Assembly (NCBI GenBank): GCA_050084985.1
Contig: JBITNC010000001.1
Span: forward strand, 118,916,001 to 118,980,000
DNA: 64,000 bases
Source of the DNA: Nageia nagi
Lineage: Eukaryota; Pinophyta
Direction of reading: 5' to 3'
Shown here: one piece after another, positions 23,085 through 34,700 of the stretch
Layout of the letters: each line of letters opens with the position of its first letter
Position numbering within the stretch: the first letter of the stretch is position 1
Made by a program: the position numbers and the translations under genes
Notes under the pieces: generated by a model
What the model saw: the letters and a program-made list of their open reading frames with translations, nothing else
Told to the model about the DNA's origin: nothing
The model's database searches: none

Positions 23085-24868
23085 GTTAAAAGTTTAGGTT
23101 TTATGATGTAGGGTTTAGGGTTTAGGGTTTAAGATGTAAAATTTAGGGTTTAGGGTTGAAGGTTTAAAATGTAGAGTTTAGGGTTTATGATGAAGGGTTT
23201 AGGGTTTAGGTTTAAGGCTTTAGGGTTTAGGATTTAGGGTTTATGGTTTATGGTTTATTGGTTTATGTTATAGGGTTTAGGATGAAGGGTAAGGGTTTTG
23301 GATGTAGGATTTGAGTTTTATGATTTATGATTTAGTGGTTAAGGTAGAGGATGTAGGGTTTAAGGTTTAGGGTTTAGGATTTAAGGTTTAGGTTTTATGA
23401 TGTAAGGTTTAGGGTTTACAGTTTATGTTATAGGGTTTGGGGTTTAGGATGTAGGATTTACATTTTAAGATGTAGTATTTTGGGTTCATGTTTATAGTTT
23501 AGGATGTAGGGTTTAGGGTTTAAGTTTTAAGTTTTATGGTTAAAGGTTTAAGGTGTAGTATGTAGGGCTTAGGGTTTAGGGTTTAAGATTTAGGGGTTAA
23601 GGTTGAAAATGTAGGGTTAGGGTCTATGATGAAGGGTTTAGAGTTTATGATGTAGGATTTAGGATTTATGATGTAAAGTCTAGGGTTTAGGATTTAGGTT
23701 TTAGGGTTTAGGAAGTAGGGTTTAGGGTTTCTAATGAAAGGTTTAGGATTTAGGGTTTAGGAATTATGATTTATGTTATGGGGTTTAGGATGAAGGGTTT
23801 AAGGTTTAAGATGTAGGATGTAGTGTTTAAGTTTTATGGTTTATGGTTTAAGGTTTAGAGTTTGTAATGTAGGGTTTAGGGTTTATGGTTTATATTATAA
23901 GGTTTAGGATGAATAGTTTGGGGTATTAGATTTAAAATGAAGGGTATGCATTTTAATATGTATGATTTTGGGTTTACATTTATGGTTTATGGTTTAGGAT
24001 GTAGGGTTTAGCATTTAAGGTTTAGGATTTTAGATTTAGCATTTCATGTTTAGGGTTTAAGGTTTGGGAATTAGGAATTAGGAATTAGGATGTAGGGTTT
24101 AATATTTAGGATGTAGCATTTACAATTAAATGTTTATGGGTCAAGGTTTAGAATTTAGGTTTTAGGTTTTATGATGAAGGATTTAGGGTTTATGATGTAG
24201 GGTTTAGGGTTTATGATGTACATTTTAGGATTTAGGTTTAGTGTTTAAGTTTTAGGGTTTAGTATGTAAATTTTAGGGTTTAATATGTAGGGTTTATGAT
24301 GAAGGGTTTAGGATTTAGGGTTAAATATTTAAAGTTTAGGGTTAAAAATAGGGTTTATTATTAAAATTTTAGGGTTTAGGATGTAGGATTTAGGGTTTTA
24401 GGGTTAAGTTTTAGGATGTAGGGTTTAGATTTTATGATAAAGGGTTTAGGGTTTAGGGTTTGTTATGAAGGGTTTAGGTTTTAGGTATTAGGATGTAGGG
24501 TTTAGGGTTAAATATTTAATGTTTAGGGTAAAACTTAGGGTTTAGGATTTAAGGTTCATGGTTTAGGGTTTAAGGTTTAGGATGAAGGTTTTAACATTTA
24601 GGATTTATGGTTTATGTTATAGGGTTTAAGATAAAGGTTTTAGGGTTTAAGACTTAGGATGTAGGATTTAGGATGTAGGATTTTTTATTTACATTTAGGG
24701 TTTAGGGTTTAAGATTTAGGGTTTAGGGTTTAGAATTTAAGGTTTAAATGTTGGGTTGATGATGTAGGGGTTAGGGTTTAGGGTTTAAGATTTAGGATTT
24801 AGGGTTTAGGTTAAGGGTTAAATATTAGAGGTTTAAGTTTACATATTTAGGGTTTAGAGTTTAATATT
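23085..24868 (+). repeat. degenerate TTTAGGG (plant telomere-type) tract
   Basis: Hundreds of bases of TTTAGGG heptamers are mixed with derived words such as gatgtagg, gatgaagg, tttaggat and ttatggttt. Runs like 'gatgtagggtttagggttt' recur at 14-28 base intervals, so this is a satellite derived from telomere repeats, not an intact telomere. The G-rich strand is plus, opposite to the array at 2981-3867. Confidence 0.85.
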
Positions 24869-25629
24869 TAAATAACCTATATGTATACTTAAGAAAATAT
24901 AATAATTATCTTTTTACAACTTTACAAATATACATCAAATAATTTATATGCCTAATTATTTTATCATGCAATGATATATGGTTATCTTTTTTACAACTTC
25001 ACAAATTTATTAAATCTTATTAATATGAGCGATGTGAAGATTATCATTAAAGTTTTTAATTTGCCCAAAATGTATACTAGTCAAGTGTTAAAATAAGATA
25101 TAATGGTAAAACTTTAAGTTCGATTTACCATATATTTCTAATGAGTCACATAACTATATATTAGAAGTGGTCATTACAACTCTACCTCCACCATTGATAA
25201 TCCAACCCTTGCCTAACTGACACTTTAGACTCAATATGGTGGCTAAAAAGTCTTCTTAGGGCTAAGTCTTGGCATGGTGATTAAATGTGTCCCCATTTTG
25301 CACTGGGGCACCAAGAATATCATTGAGCAAGTAGTTAATAGATTGCTAAGAGTATCAACCCTCAATGATTTAGCCAATAGACTAACTAGTCCATTGGTGT
25401 TGCCCATGCAACTCTCATCTCCCTTGTTTATAGTCATTCGATAGAAAGTAATGAATCTTATCCTAAGGGAAGACTACCTTGGTGATCAAATCCAAGTATA
25501 GCTCACTCTATGGCTCAATGATTATGGTGGTGGAAATTTAAGAAAATTAGAATCAATGGTTGGTCATCACCTTCAACTCATTGATGTTTATTTTAAATGC
25601 ATCATGCATATGCATCTAAGAAAAAAATA
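24869..25629. other. spacer, no feature seen
   Basis: No domain or repeat is supported. A 64-codon minus-strand stretch at 25243-25437 has no recognisable similarity. Confidence 0.4.
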
Positions 25630-26450
25630 ACTATATTAACATTTTAGTAACATTAACATAGCATTAACACTAACATCATATTAACTATATTAACATAACA
25701 TTAACATCTAGTTATCTAAATTAGCATGGCATTAACATCGAATGTTCACTAACATCACATTAACTATATTAACACAACATTAACATTATTAGCATGACAT
25801 TAATATCATACTAACATCAAAATAGCATTAACATTGCATTAACTATATTAGCATGGTATTAACATCGCTTTAACACTAATATCACATTAATGCTATTAAC
25901 AATAAATTAACAAAACATTTACATCATATTATCCATATTAGCATGACATCAATATAGCATTAACAATAAAAAAACATTAAAAATAATATGAACATAATAT
26001 TAACCTTGAATTACATGAAATATTGATATATAACATTACGATATCTTACCAATAAGTCACATAATGGTATATTGGAAGTGGTCATTACAACTCTACCTCC
26101 ATCATCAATAATCTAATCCTTGTCTAATTGACATGGGATTCAAACTTGATAATGTTAACATTAAAATTAATGTATAGCATTGGCATTACCATAACATTAA
26201 CATTAAAATAGGATTAACATACCATTACCATTAACATTGACATTAACAAACTGATATTGATGTATAGCATTCACATTGATGTAACATTAACTATCACATA
26301 ACATTAACATTGATATGATATTAACATATTTGAAACCCATAACATCAAATTCTAATCCAAAAACCTTAACTTGACTCATAATCCTAACATTATCATTGTA
26401 TGTATTAACATAAATACATTAACATTAACAAAGCATTAATGATATCATAA
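25630..26450. repeat. degenerate ATTAACAT repeat tract
   Basis: Words such as 'cattaacatcacattaacta' and 'tattaacataacattaacat' repeat almost continuously with a 7-12 base rhythm. The tract has lost regularity toward its end. Confidence 0.7.
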
Positions 26451-26539
26451 TATTAAAATTTCATTTTATTAATTTAATAGTATTTATAATTTAATTTTTT
26501 TACAAATCAATCTAAATTATTTACATATTTTTTAAGTAT

Positions 26540-26700
26540 TTTTTATCTAAATATGATTTTGAATTATTTAATATTTTAAATATTTTTAAAATTATTTAAT
26601 ATTTTAAGCATTTTTAAAATTATTTAATAGTTTAAGTATTTTTTAAATTATTTAGTATTTTTTAAATTATTTAATGTAATATTTTTATTTTTAGTTGATG
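26540..26700. repeat. short AT-only tandem repeat, period ~28 bp
   Basis: 'ttatttaatattttaa' plus 'gcatttttaaaa' recurs about five times with small changes. Such DNA is easily melted; no function can be read. Confidence 0.6.
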
Positions 26701-27380
26701 TTTTTTGCTTTTTTTTTAATTTTTTTTAATAATGATGCATTGCTTGATGACCTTGCTATTGAAAAAAATAAAAGGGGCATACTCCACATGCGCCACTAAT
26801 CATTCATTCAATCAAATATCACAAAAGGGATAGGGCAAAGAGTGTTTATCACAAGAGAGGGGCACTTACGGATCATATTTGGACAAAATATAACTATTTT
26901 CTATTAGATTCAAGTTAGATTTGTTAGATTCAAAGTCAAATTCAATGGTAAGTATACTAAATCCAATTTTTTAATTTCTAAAATATTTTTACAATAAATA
27001 TTTAACATTTTTTAATGGAAATATATTATTTTTACATGTATTTGATATTTGTTTATCAAATTATAAAAATAAAGAAAAAAACCTTCAAATTTGAGTAAAA
27101 ATAAAAACCCTAAATCTTAGGAATATGAAAACCCTAGACTCTAGATAAAAAAACTAGGGTTTACAAAATTAAAGCTAGGGTTTGGAAAAAAAATTAAGGT
27201 TTGCAAAATTAAACTTAGGTTTGAAAAAAACATTCAAAAATTTGTAAATTAGGGTTTTAATTTTACTGTAAAAATTAAAAAAAAAAATTGAAAAATTCAT
27301 AAAAAATACAAAAACATACTAAGAAATCCTATAGCTCCTCCTTTTTTTGTCTTTGTTATATTAAAATGACCATATGATCT
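26701..27380. other. AT-rich transition into the satellite
   Basis: Scattered 'ctagggtttacaaaatta' words at 27150-27270 show the telomere-like satellite beginning to appear. No gene is seen. Confidence 0.4.
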
Positions 27381-27950
27381 CCATTTGTGTAAAATTTTAA
27401 GGTTAATATTAGTAAAAATATATGGTTAACTTTTGTAAAGAATTGGGATGAATTTTTATGAAAAATTAGGGTAAACATTTGTAAAAATTTAGGGTTAAGT
27501 TTTGTAAAAAATTAGGTTTAATTTTAAGTTAAAATGTAGGGTTAATTTTAACTTAATATCTAAGGTTAATTTTAACTTAAAATGTAGAGATTAATTTAGG
27601 GTTAATTTTGACTTAAAATTTAATGTTAATTTTTTGTAAAAATTTAGGGTTAATTTTTTTAAAAATAATTTATGGTTAATTTTTGTAAAAAATTAGGGTT
27701 AATTTTAACTTAAAATTTAGAGTTGATTTTTGTAAAAATTCAGGGTTAATTTTGTAAAAAAATAGGATTAACTTTTGTAAAAATTTAAATGTAATTTTTG
27801 TAAAAAATTAGGGTTAATTTTTGTAAACATTAGGGTTAATTTTTATAAAAATTAGGGTTAATTTTTATAAAAATTAAGGGTTAATTTTTGTAAAAACTAG
27901 GGTTAATTTTTGAATAAATTAAGGGTTAATTTATAAATTCTAAAAATAAA
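27381..27950 (+). repeat. tandem array of a ~23-bp GGGTTAATTTTTGTAAAAA unit
   Basis: About twenty units of 'agggttaatttttgtaaaa' type, several of them with the variant 'ttaacttaaaatttag'. The GGGTTA core looks telomere-derived, with an added AT-rich spacer. Confidence 0.8.
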
Positions 27951-27956
27951 ATTCAA

Positions 27957-29340
27957 GTTAGGGGTTTAGGTTCAAGTGTTAGTTATTTAGGTTAGGGTTT
28001 AATGGTATGGGTCAGGGTTTAAAGGTTAAGGGTTTGGGTTTATGTTTAGGGTTAAGAATTAAGATTTTTAGGGTTATATATGGTTAAGATTTATCAATTT
28101 GGATTAAGTATTAAGGGTTTGGGTTAGTGTTTAATTAGGGGTTTGAGTTACAATTAGGAGTTAGGTTTTTATTCTAACATAACTTAAAATTTAATATTTT
28201 AAATTTTAAACATGTAATTTTTACTATTTATAAATTTTAAATATATAATTCATGTTAGAGGTTTAGGTTTAGGTGTTAGGTTTTTAGGTTAGGTTATAAA
28301 TGTATGGGTTAGGTTTAAGGGTTAAGGGTTTGGGTTTAAGTTTTAGGTTAAGAATTAAGATTTTTGTGGTTATATATGGTTAGGATTTAGGGGTTTGGAT
28401 TAAGGATTAAGGTTTTGGGTTAGTGTTTAATTAAGGGTATAAGTTATTATTAGGAGTTAGAGTTTTATTTTAACATAACTTACAATTTAATATTTTAAAT
28501 TTTAAACATATAATATTTTATTATTTATAAATTTAAAAAATATAATTTAGGTTAGGGGTTTAGTTGTTTAGGTTAGGGTTTAAAGGTGTGGGTTAGGGTT
28601 TAAGGGTTAAGGGTTTGGGTTTAAGTTTAGGGTTAATAGTTCAAATTTTTAGGGTATATATGGTTAGGATTTATGGGTTTAGATTAAGGATTTGGGTTAA
28701 TGTTTAATTAATAGTTTGAGTTACAATTAAGAGTTAGGGTTTTTTTTTAACATAATGTAAAATTTAATATTTTAAATTTCAAACATATAATATTTTATTA
28801 TTTATAAATTTTTAAAATATAATTTATGTTAGGGCTTTAGGTTTAGGTGTTAGGTGTTTGGGTTAGCATTTAAATATATGGGTTAGGGTTAGGGGTTGTG
28901 GTTATGGTACTTTAAGGGTTAGGGGCTTGGATTAGGATTTAAGGATTTATGTTAGGATTTAAGCATTAGGAGTTTGGTTTTGAGTTCAAGGTGAGGCTTT
29001 TATGGGTTTGGATTTGAGTTTAAAATCATGTTTTAAGGGTTATGATTAGGAATTAAGGGTAATGGTTAGGATTTAAAGAATATGGTTAGGATTTATTAAG
29101 GATTATGCTTAGGTTTTAAGGGTTAGCAGTTAGGGTTTAGGATTTAGGGTTTAAGAGTTTAGGTTTGAATTAGGGGATATAATTTAAGGGTTAGAGGTTT
29201 AGGTTTGAGTTGAGAGTTTAAGATTTAAGTTAAGATTTAGGGTTTAATTAAGTGTTTGGGCATGATTTGAGATTTAATAATTAATATATTAGGGCTTATA
29301 TTTGTTTAGGATTTAGAGGTTAGTTAGGGGTTTAAGTTAC
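27957..29340 (+). repeat. satellite with ~280-300 bp higher-order unit, telomere-like words
   Basis: The unit start 'gttaggggtttaggtt' (or close variants) occurs at about 27957, 28252, 28551 and 28828, giving spacings of 295, 299 and 277. Each unit has a GGGTTTAAGGG-rich half and an AT-rich half containing 'taatattttaaattttaaac'. After about 29000 the order breaks down into loose TTTAGGG/GGGTTA words. Confidence 0.75.
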
Positions 29341-29568
29341 TCATTAATATTATTATAATTGGTTTACATAGCTCAAAACAACAAAGGCATGTTGCATTTA
29401 TAAAGTTAACATCATAAATTTCTTCTATCATACTCATATTGCAATGTGTCCCAATGAAAACCTTTATAAATTTAATATTGGCATACTATGTTAGGTTTAT
29501 GAAATTGAATAGTTTTATTTTTTTATACTAATAATATTTTTTGTTATTATATTTATTTATTAATTATC

Positions 29569-32352
29569 ATGGCCAAAAATAGGAGGGGAAGGAAGCCAAA
29601 ACCTCCAAAGTCAACTACAAGTAAGAAGGGTTTTGTAAGTATTTATTTATGAATGTGATTTGTTCAATTTTTATTTAATAATATTCATTTCAAAAGAAAA
29701 ATGAACTTTAATTTTTATTACCTTTTTAACATAGTAAGATGATGGTAAAACTATATAAAATTTTCACACAATGGATGCAAAGGAGTGAGATTGATAGAGA
29801 AATTAATAGACAAATGGGCATTGGTCCTTCAACAACTAAGCCTTATAGGTCTACTATTGATGTAGGTTGACCATCATCGATAGGCTCATCACTAGATGGT
29901 AACATTATTTATTTTTTTAAATTTTAAAAAATTGATTGAAGTTAATTTTTATTAATTAAATGTTACATTCAATAAATACAATCTAAGTAATGTGGTAATT
30001 GCAGATGTACAGTCATTCAATATGGAGACTATTTTCAAAATGCAAGGGCACTAATGACATTAAGATTAAGGTTGATGAGAAGGGTGTTTGTAATTAAAGA
30101 TTGGAATGGTAAGAATGATTTAAAAAATTATATATTTATATATTTATTTTTAAATATATTAATTTACTAATATTATTAAATTCTCTTTAGGGTATTTTTT
30201 TATTACACTCTCAAAAAATGTAATTTCCACTAGTTCCATCCCATTGTAAATCTTGAGTGGAAAAAATAAAGTGAAACATGTATATATATAATTTATATGC
30301 TTAATTTTATACTTAATTTTTTTTATAAATTATTATTAATAGTACATTTTAGTTAATTTTTTAATTAATTTTCTAAAAAATTATAGGAAAACAAAGAGTC
30401 ATAGATATCTTGAAAAGAGAATTTAATGATGCATGGAACCCAAAATGGGCATTGCAACAAATGGGAAATAATTTGAATTGGAGGAAAGATAAAATAAGGA
30501 ATAAAATAATAAAACTTCCTAAAAATTGACATAAAGGAATTAGGCCTTTAAATGTTGATAAGAAGGTGTGGAAGAGCCCAATGAAGAAAGTGGAGGAGGA
30601 GGAGGCATGTAGAGATCCACTGTTGAACCATCATGGTTTGAAAAAGTCATGCATGCTCAATACAATACATATTCCATGACATAACTACTACATTTAAGCA
30701 TTTTTTTATCACACAAAGTGTCAAACCAAAGTTTTATTTATTTTTTAATTGCAAAAATCATGATGCATCAATTGTTGCTAAGGGTACTATCAAACAAAGC
30801 ATCAACCAATGCATCAATTATAACATATTTACTTGTGTCATATATCAAGTTATGAGCATCAAATAATTGAATCTATACATTACATATAAAGCATCATTTA
30901 TAGCATCAAAGCATTAGTTATAGCATCAAAATATGGGAATGAGGGTTTGAATCAATAATCTTGTCAAATAATTCATTTATCTTCTCTATGCTTCTATATT
31001 TTGCATATATATATTTGATAGAGTACTCATAACCGTAAAATTTGATAAATTTTTTATTTTAAAGAGTCTTTGATGTATGTATGAACCCTTTTGAAAATTT
31101 CTTAGTCTAGTGCATGCTTTGAGGATACTAGAAAATATGAATTCATTTTGTTGGACTACTGCTAGTGTTTATAGTATTTGGTGAAATAGTTTCAATACCT
31201 ATTGAGGAAAATCATATCTTTAGTAACCTAAAATTATCATATTCCATGATAATATGTATCATTTGATCATATAGTCAAAAAAATCATGGGCATCCACCAA
31301 AATTTAAGGGCCTCTACCAAACTTTGTGGGTGGCTAAAGTATGCAATGCATATTTTGCTTACCACAAAATACAAATACACACTACTATCTACATTCTTCA
31401 GCATGTCTTCAACTCCTGTAGAATTGTATCACTAAAAATGAAAACCTAGAAATGCCCTTATAAAGGGAAATATCCTTTATTTACTCATCAATGGCATTAT
31501 ACCTGCCATTAAAAATCCATCATTGATCAAGGGAATGCATCAACAATCAATAACAAATCATGACATGATCTATGTGTGTGATTTGTGTGATTTTTTAATT
31601 CCATGTACCACTTGACACATTATTTGATGTACTAAAATACATCAATTGATGAATCAAGCTATGATTCAACTAATGCATCAACGAATGCATCAACCCATGT
31701 GTCAACCAATGCATCAACTAATGCATCAAAAAATTGGTTTAATCTAAATTGACATAGACATGCCAAATAGTGATGCATTTTGCATCATGATGTGAAAATG
31801 CAATTTTATGACACATGGTATGATGCAAAATCGCTAAAATGTAGTAATGCATATACCCATAAGTTAGGAAAATTAGGAAAAGTAGAGATCGAAACAAGAT
31901 ATGTAAGTATATTAAATAACTTATTTCATATTTTATGCATGAATAGTTATATAATTAAGTTATATGCATAAAATATTATTTAAGTAAATATGTATTTTTG
32001 TAGTATGATAAGTATGGAAGGTATCCTACAAAAGATGAAGGAAAATTTGCCCTAAAAAATGGATTTCAAGTACTAGTCTTGAAAATAGCTTCTAAGACTA
32101 TAAATAATATTTAAGTATTTTTTATTTAATTATATTATTTTAATATTGACTCATAAAATTTTTATTTTTCCTTATTTACTAATATTTAGTTAATTATTTT
32201 TTGCAAGTTGAGGAGGGTCAAAAGGAGGGTGGCTAAGAGGAAGGTGATAAAGAGGAGGGTGAAGACGAGGGTGACTAGGAGGGCTGGCAAGTTGCTAGAA
32301 TGGATGGAAATGATGAAGATTACACTAAGCATGGTCATGATGGTGAATGATC
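29569..32352 (+). pseudogene. copy B of unrecognised multi-exon transposon-like gene
   Basis: ATG at 29569 starts a basic exon (MAKNRRGRKPKPPKSTTSKK) ending at a GTAAGT donor. Further exon-like blocks with AG/GT borders: 29735-29898 (FTQWMQRSEIDREINRQMG), 30005-30108 (ARALMTLRLRLMRRVFVIKD), 30191-30255, 30387-30660 (RVIDILKREFNDAW, NLNWRKDKIRNKIIKL, VDKKVWKSPMKKVEEEEA), 31770-31900 (FYDTWYDAKSLK), 32003-32115 (YDKYGRYPTKDEGKFALKNG) and a Glu/Gly/Asp-rich last exon to 32352. Exon 30387-30660 aligns with copy A. The pattern 'L...F...W......R..R.K' and the acidic end recall accessory proteins of CACTA elements, but I cannot name the family. There are few stops; it is less decayed than copy A. 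Confidence 0.45.
31665..31735. repeat. ATGCATCAAC short tandem repeat
   Basis: 'aatgcatcaac' recurs five to six times at ~12-20 base intervals inside an intron-like part of copy B; single copies occur upstream from 30780. Each unit contains the ATGCAT palindrome. Confidence 0.7.
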
Positions 32353-32624
32353 GATTACCATGCATTTGTACACTACGCATTGACATTTTTTATTAATTGA
32401 TTGAGATTATACATATTTGATTATTAATTCACATTTGATTATTAATTTAATTTGTTATATTATTTATACATAATGTGTTTTTTAAGTTTTATTCTTATTA
32501 TGCTTATATGTTTAATTTTTATTTTTACTTTAATGTATTATTTGAATGTATTATACACCACAAAAAAAGAAATAAAAAATGGTAATAATAATTTTTTTTT
32601 TTGAATTATGATGCAAAAATTGAG

Positions 32625-32965
32625 GCTTTATGAATCAACATATTGATTCTTTAAGAGTCAAAACCTTGGTGCTTTAGGAGTTAATTCTTTGATGTTTTAC
32701 GAGTCAATTTTTTGATGTTTTATGAGTCAAAACATTATTTTTGAGTCAATACTTTGATGATTTATGAGTCAACATATTGGCTCTTTAAGATTCAATAATT
32801 TGACACTTTAGGAGTGAAGACTTCAATGTTTTAAGATTCAATGCCTTGTCACTTTTTGAGTCAATTTTTTGACATTTTAGGAGTCAAATTTTTGATGCTT
32901 TGTGATTCAAACTCTTGATGATTTTTGATTCATTACCTTAATTCTTTGTAATTCAAGTAGTTTAT
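32625..32965. repeat. minisatellite, period ~27 bp (GAGTCAA / TTTGATG)
   Basis: About twelve units of 'gagtcaattttttgatgttt' type, with 'taggagtcaa' and 'aagattcaat' variants. It lies between the end of copy B and a possible CACTA terminus, where subterminal repeats would be expected. Confidence 0.75.
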
Positions 32966-33210
32966 GCTTTTGAAGTCTTTAAATTGATCTTTTTGTATCA
33001 TTATTTTGACATTTTTCATGTTAGGGTTGATGCATTTTTCATCCCTAACACAATGGTTTGCATGATGAATAACAAAGTTTTGGTGATATTTTCCTTGATG
33101 CATGATTTGACACTACCCTTAGCATCACATGATACATCAATTCTATGCCAAGAAAAAGAAAAAATATATACTAGTGTTTAATGCATTGGATGACACAAAA
33201 TCAGTTAAAT

Positions 33211-33219
33211 ATAGTAGTG
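33211..33219 (+). other. possible CACTA right terminus (ATAGTAGTG)
   Basis: The sequence 'ttaaatatagtagtg' ends in the reverse complement of CACTACTA. It directly follows 'gatgcattggatgacac', that is, the subterminal-type motif. A matching left end and a 3-bp target duplication were not found, so this is only a candidate. Confidence 0.25.
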
Positions 33220-33429
33220 AGAATTGTTAACCCTATCTTATGCTCAATATTTGTTCTAAGCTTAGGGCCCACATTAATATGGGAATTTGCACCAACTCTA
33301 GGAAGGAAAAGTGGGTGGAAATTTGGCATGGGAGTAGATCTATTTGCAAAAAATCCCAAATTCATATTTGAAGGCATAAGATTTATATCACCAAGAGGAA
33401 TATTCTCCTTATACCTATTATAGGTAAAT

Positions 33430-33701
33430 ATATTGCATATACATTTTCCTCTATTAGTAATTCACTAAGAAGCTTGATGAATCTATTCTTTTTCTCTTTG
33501 GAACTCATAACCTTATTGAATATCTCATTATAACTTAATCATATAATGATATCCTCTTCAATTTTGATAGGAGTTTTTTGATTTGGAGGAGTTTGATATC
33601 ATGTATTATCTAAATAATTAGCCTTATAATTTAGTATCTTAGTTGATCTATCAAAGCTATCTACAAAGCTCTCCTAATATCAAGCACTATGAGTATCTTC
33701 T
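33430..33701 (-). pseudogene. unrecognised decayed frame, downstream half (split by insertion)
   Basis: Read on the minus strand, 33701 to 33430 continues, in the same frame, the sequence interrupted by the element at 33702-36666 if one copy of CTTCT is kept. It includes NRFIKLLSELLIEENV and PIKIEEDIII, with four or more TAG/TGA/TAA stops. The composition is Lys/Glu/Asn-rich. No domain is recognised; an old transposon gag-like frame is possible. Confidence 0.35.
33697..33701. repeat. target-site duplication CTTCT (left)
   Basis: Identical to 36667-36671. A 5-bp duplication is the standard product of LTR-retrotransposon integration. Confidence 0.9.
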
Positions 33702-34003
33702 TGTTGGAAGTATTTCTAACATTATTCCTAAATCCTAAGTCATTAGGATTAAAGTATTTCTTAAAGTATTAATATTAGCTTGTGAGGAATATTTGGTCTA
33801 TGTTGACCATATTCCATACTTAGCCTATTTGTTAGGTTAGGCATCATTTTTTATCTTTTAGTTCATGTAGGTGTACTAATTGTGTTATTTGTTATGGGTT
33901 GAGAATATTATCCTCAACTTCTTATCTTGTCTTGTAATGGCTTTCTTAAGCCTATATATGTAACTCATTTTGATGAATAATAAAGAACATTTTGGTTCTA
34001 TCA
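33702..34003 (+). repeat. 5' LTR (302 bp)
   Basis: It begins TGTTGGAAGT and ends TTCTATCA. It carries 'cctatatatg' near 33951 as a possible TATA region and 'aataaagaac' near its end as a possible polyadenylation signal. It differs from the 3' LTR at three sites (near the start twice, once near the end). Confidence 0.9.
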
Positions 34004-34005
34004 AA

Positions 34006-34017
34006 TGGTATCAAAGC
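34006..34017 (+). other. primer binding site, initiator tRNA-Met
   Basis: TGGTATCAAAGC matches the complement of the 3' end of plant initiator tRNA-Met (TGGTATCAGAGC) except for one base and begins two bases after the LTR. It primes minus-strand synthesis in copia elements. Confidence 0.85.
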
Positions 34018-34100
34018 TGAGTTGATTATTGGGTTAGAGTGGGTGAAGTCTTGAAGGAGCTTATCAAGCTCTTCAAGGATTGTCATCAAAAAATTGTGTT

Positions 34101-34479
34101 GTGCAGGCCAGGAAAAATCAGTCAACTTGAAATGTGTATATCTTTTGATATACTACTTCTTTTCATGTGAAATTTGGACTAAAGATATATATGTATGTGT
34201 AAAACATCCTGTAAAAATTTCAACCCATTTGGATAAGTTTGAGGAATCCCTTTTATGACTGTCCCATCGAAGGTTTGTTTAGTAAAAATGTGTGCAGGCT
34301 TGGAAAAATCAGTCAACTTTCAATGCATATATCTTTTGATCTGTTTCTCATTTTTAGGTGAAATTTGGATTGAAGATAGATATGAGGTGTGGAAAATTCT
34401 GTAAAAATTTCATTCCATTTGGATAAGTTTAATACATCCATTTTATGACTGTTCCATCGAAGGTCTATTCAGTAAAAAT
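34101..34479 (+). repeat. leader tandem duplication, period 191 bp
   Basis: 'gtgcaggccaggaaaaatc' at 34101 and 'gtgcaggcttggaaaaatc' at 34292 start two copies that both continue through 'catttggataagttt' and 'catcgaaggt' to 'agtaaaaat'. The copies differ at several tens of positions, so the duplication is older than this insertion and belongs to the family. Confidence 0.8.
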
Positions 34480-34500
34480 TATTTTTCTGAGATGGACACC

Positions 34501-34700
34501 ATGCTTGAAGATTTGGAGGTACCCAAATTTGATGGAGAAAAATATGCTTGGTGGAGCATAATAATGAATAAATTGATGAAGGTAAAAAATTTTGGGATAT
34601 AGTCCTATAAGGCTATGAAGAACCCCCAAATTGGAGGTCTCTTGAAGGAGAGGAGAAAAGAGAAGAGAAGGAAAAACAATATCAAAATTGTTTAGCTCTC
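34501..34700 (+). pseudogene. copia Gag N-terminal (UBN2-type) segment, frame-broken
   Basis: ATG at 34501 opens MLEDLEVPKFDGEKYAWW, the F.G.NY..W start of copia Gag. About 30 codons later the frame changes near 34590. After a TAA at 34608-34610 the second frame runs openly into the 437-codon ORF. The breaks are fixed in this copy; whether other family members have them is unknown. Confidence 0.65.

Noticed and set aside
32186-32386. Minus-strand 66-codon stretch rich in Leu and Thr
   Set aside because: It is the shadow of the acidic Glu/Gly-rich last exon of copy B on the plus strand.
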